Of a stretch of DNA of 6,774 nucleotides, positions 6,479 through 6,774 are shown one piece after another. Position numbers and translations under genes: made by a program. The stretch comes from JBBDWZ01 sp050732575 (GTDB lineage: Bacteria > Gemmatimonadota > Gemmatimonadetes > Longimicrobiales > RSA9), in contig JBOHRF010000279.1 in the NCBI GenBank assembly GCA_050732575.1, forward strand, positions 1 through 6,774, in the 5' to 3' direction. The stretch's first letter is position 1. Every line of letters begins with the position of its first letter. The notes below the pieces were generated by a model. It had not been told where the DNA came from and searched no databases. It saw only the letters and a list, made by a program, of their open reading frames with translations.

Positions 6479-6612
6479 AGACGTTCACGTTTACGTGGAC
6501 GTGGACGGAGCCCGGGTAGCATGAAGAGGGCCGGGTCGCCTTGGCTGGCACCCGGCCCTCGTCATCCACCACCTTCACCGCCACCGTCCACGTAACCGTA
6601 ACGTGAACGTCT
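6479..6612. repeat. Long imperfect inverted repeat between convergent genes
   Basis: AGACGTTCACGTT at 6479-6491 is exactly complementary to AACGTGAACGTCT at 6600-6612. The match resumes further in: TTACGTGGACG at 6491-6501, or in a shifted register ACGTGGACGG at 6499-6508, pairs with the arm at 6584-6595. The left arm holds a doubled GTGGAC unit and the right arm has about five extra bases, so the stem is bulged. The arms enclose the hairpin at 6521-6565. Similarity also extends outward: GGATTGAAC on the left against GGATTAACA read from the right strand. The structure fills the whole spacer between the susD-like stop and the - strand stop. Confidence 0.75.
6521..6565. terminator. Bidirectional terminator hairpin after the susC-susD operon
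   Basis: GAGGGCCGGGT at 6526-6536 pairs perfectly with ACCCGGCCCTC at 6550-6560. Outside an A-G mismatch, ATGA (6521-6524) pairs with TCAT (6562-6565). Inside, GCC (6538-6540) can pair with GGC (6547-6549). The 11-bp GC core between two converging stops is what a shared terminator looks like. There is no clear T-run on either side, so a stabilising or rho-assisted role remains possible. Confidence 0.65.
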
Positions 6613-6613
6613 G

Positions 6614-6774
6614 TTAATCCGTCATCCACGCCAACCCCGTGCGCGCAATCTCGGGCGGCACGGTCTGCGGCCCATCGAACTCCTCATAGCGCACGGTATA
6701 ACCATCTTTCTTCAGACCATGCACGATGCGCTGGCTCGCTGGTGACCCGCCTCATCTTCGGCGCCGTGCCTGCC
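6614..6774 (-). CDS. C-terminal part of an alpha/beta-hydrolase-type esterase (partial, frame disturbed)
   Basis: Reading leftward, the stop TAA is at 6614-6616. The frame gives a 45-residue tail ending VPPEIARTGLAWMTD. The stretch SQRIVHGLKKDGYTVRYEEF, followed by DGPQTVPPEI, matches the end of phospholipase/carboxylesterase-type serine hydrolases (predicted esterases): a helix, a strand, then the loop with the catalytic histidine. Two oddities stand out. Where the family has His in the EFDG-x-H loop, this protein has Gln. The frame is also closed by a TGA at 6752-6754 (- strand), although another frame just upstream reads RHGAEDEA, resembling the HGxxDE segment with the catalytic Asp. One net indel between about 6730 and 6755 would join them. 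The gene is therefore either a decaying copy or is affected by sequence error near the end. The family call rests on a short tail. Confidence 0.6.

Noticed and set aside
6479..6612. Terminal inverted repeats of an insertion sequence
   Set aside because: The arms enclose only about 108 bp with no transposase frame, and no flanking target-site duplication is visible.

Overview
The window is GC-rich DNA whose centre is a SusC/SusD-type outer-membrane nutrient uptake pair. A SusC/SusD pair means Bacteroidota or a phylum sharing these systems. The high GC, G/C-ending codons and plain Shine-Dalgarno starts (GGAGGT, GGGGGA, GGAG) fit Gemmatimonadota better than typical AT-rich Bacteroidota. This assignment is an inference from gene content and composition, not from a marker gene.

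Layout. (1) Positions 2-70 hold the last 22 codons of an unidentified + strand gene, followed by a very GC-rich spacer with a direct repeat and hairpins. (2) Positions 240-689 encode a small exported NTF2-like (DUF4440/SnoaL-type) protein. (3) A 242-bp spacer with a perfect 12-bp palindrome precedes an exported protein of unknown family (932-1555, two conserved-looking cysteines). (4) A 455-bp non-coding stretch, visibly poorer in GC, carries a hairpin, a 12-nt tandem repeat and two further dyads; it is the likely control region of the transporter operon. (5) Positions 2011-5100 (susC-like TonB-dependent receptor) and 5114-6457 (susD-like lipoprotein) are separated by 13 bp and are almost certainly one operon. 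(6) Positions 6458-6613 form a nested inverted-repeat structure, probably a bidirectional terminator. (7) A convergent gene enters from the right on the - strand. It is the C-terminus of what looks like an alpha/beta-hydrolase esterase, with a frame disruption and a Gln where the catalytic His is expected.

How the genes work together. The SusC-like protein should be the energised outer-membrane channel and the SusD-like lipoprotein its surface lid that captures ligand. No glycoside hydrolase, peptidase, sigma factor or anti-sigma gene is present, and SusC lacks the N-terminal STN signalling domain, so the substrate cannot be read from context. The two small exported proteins upstream have no demonstrable link to the transporter. 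I found no CRISPR array, RNA gene, insertion sequence or clear novel defence or mobile system. The most notable unexplained structures are non-coding: the leader repeats at 1672-1716 and the nested inverted repeat at 6479-6612.
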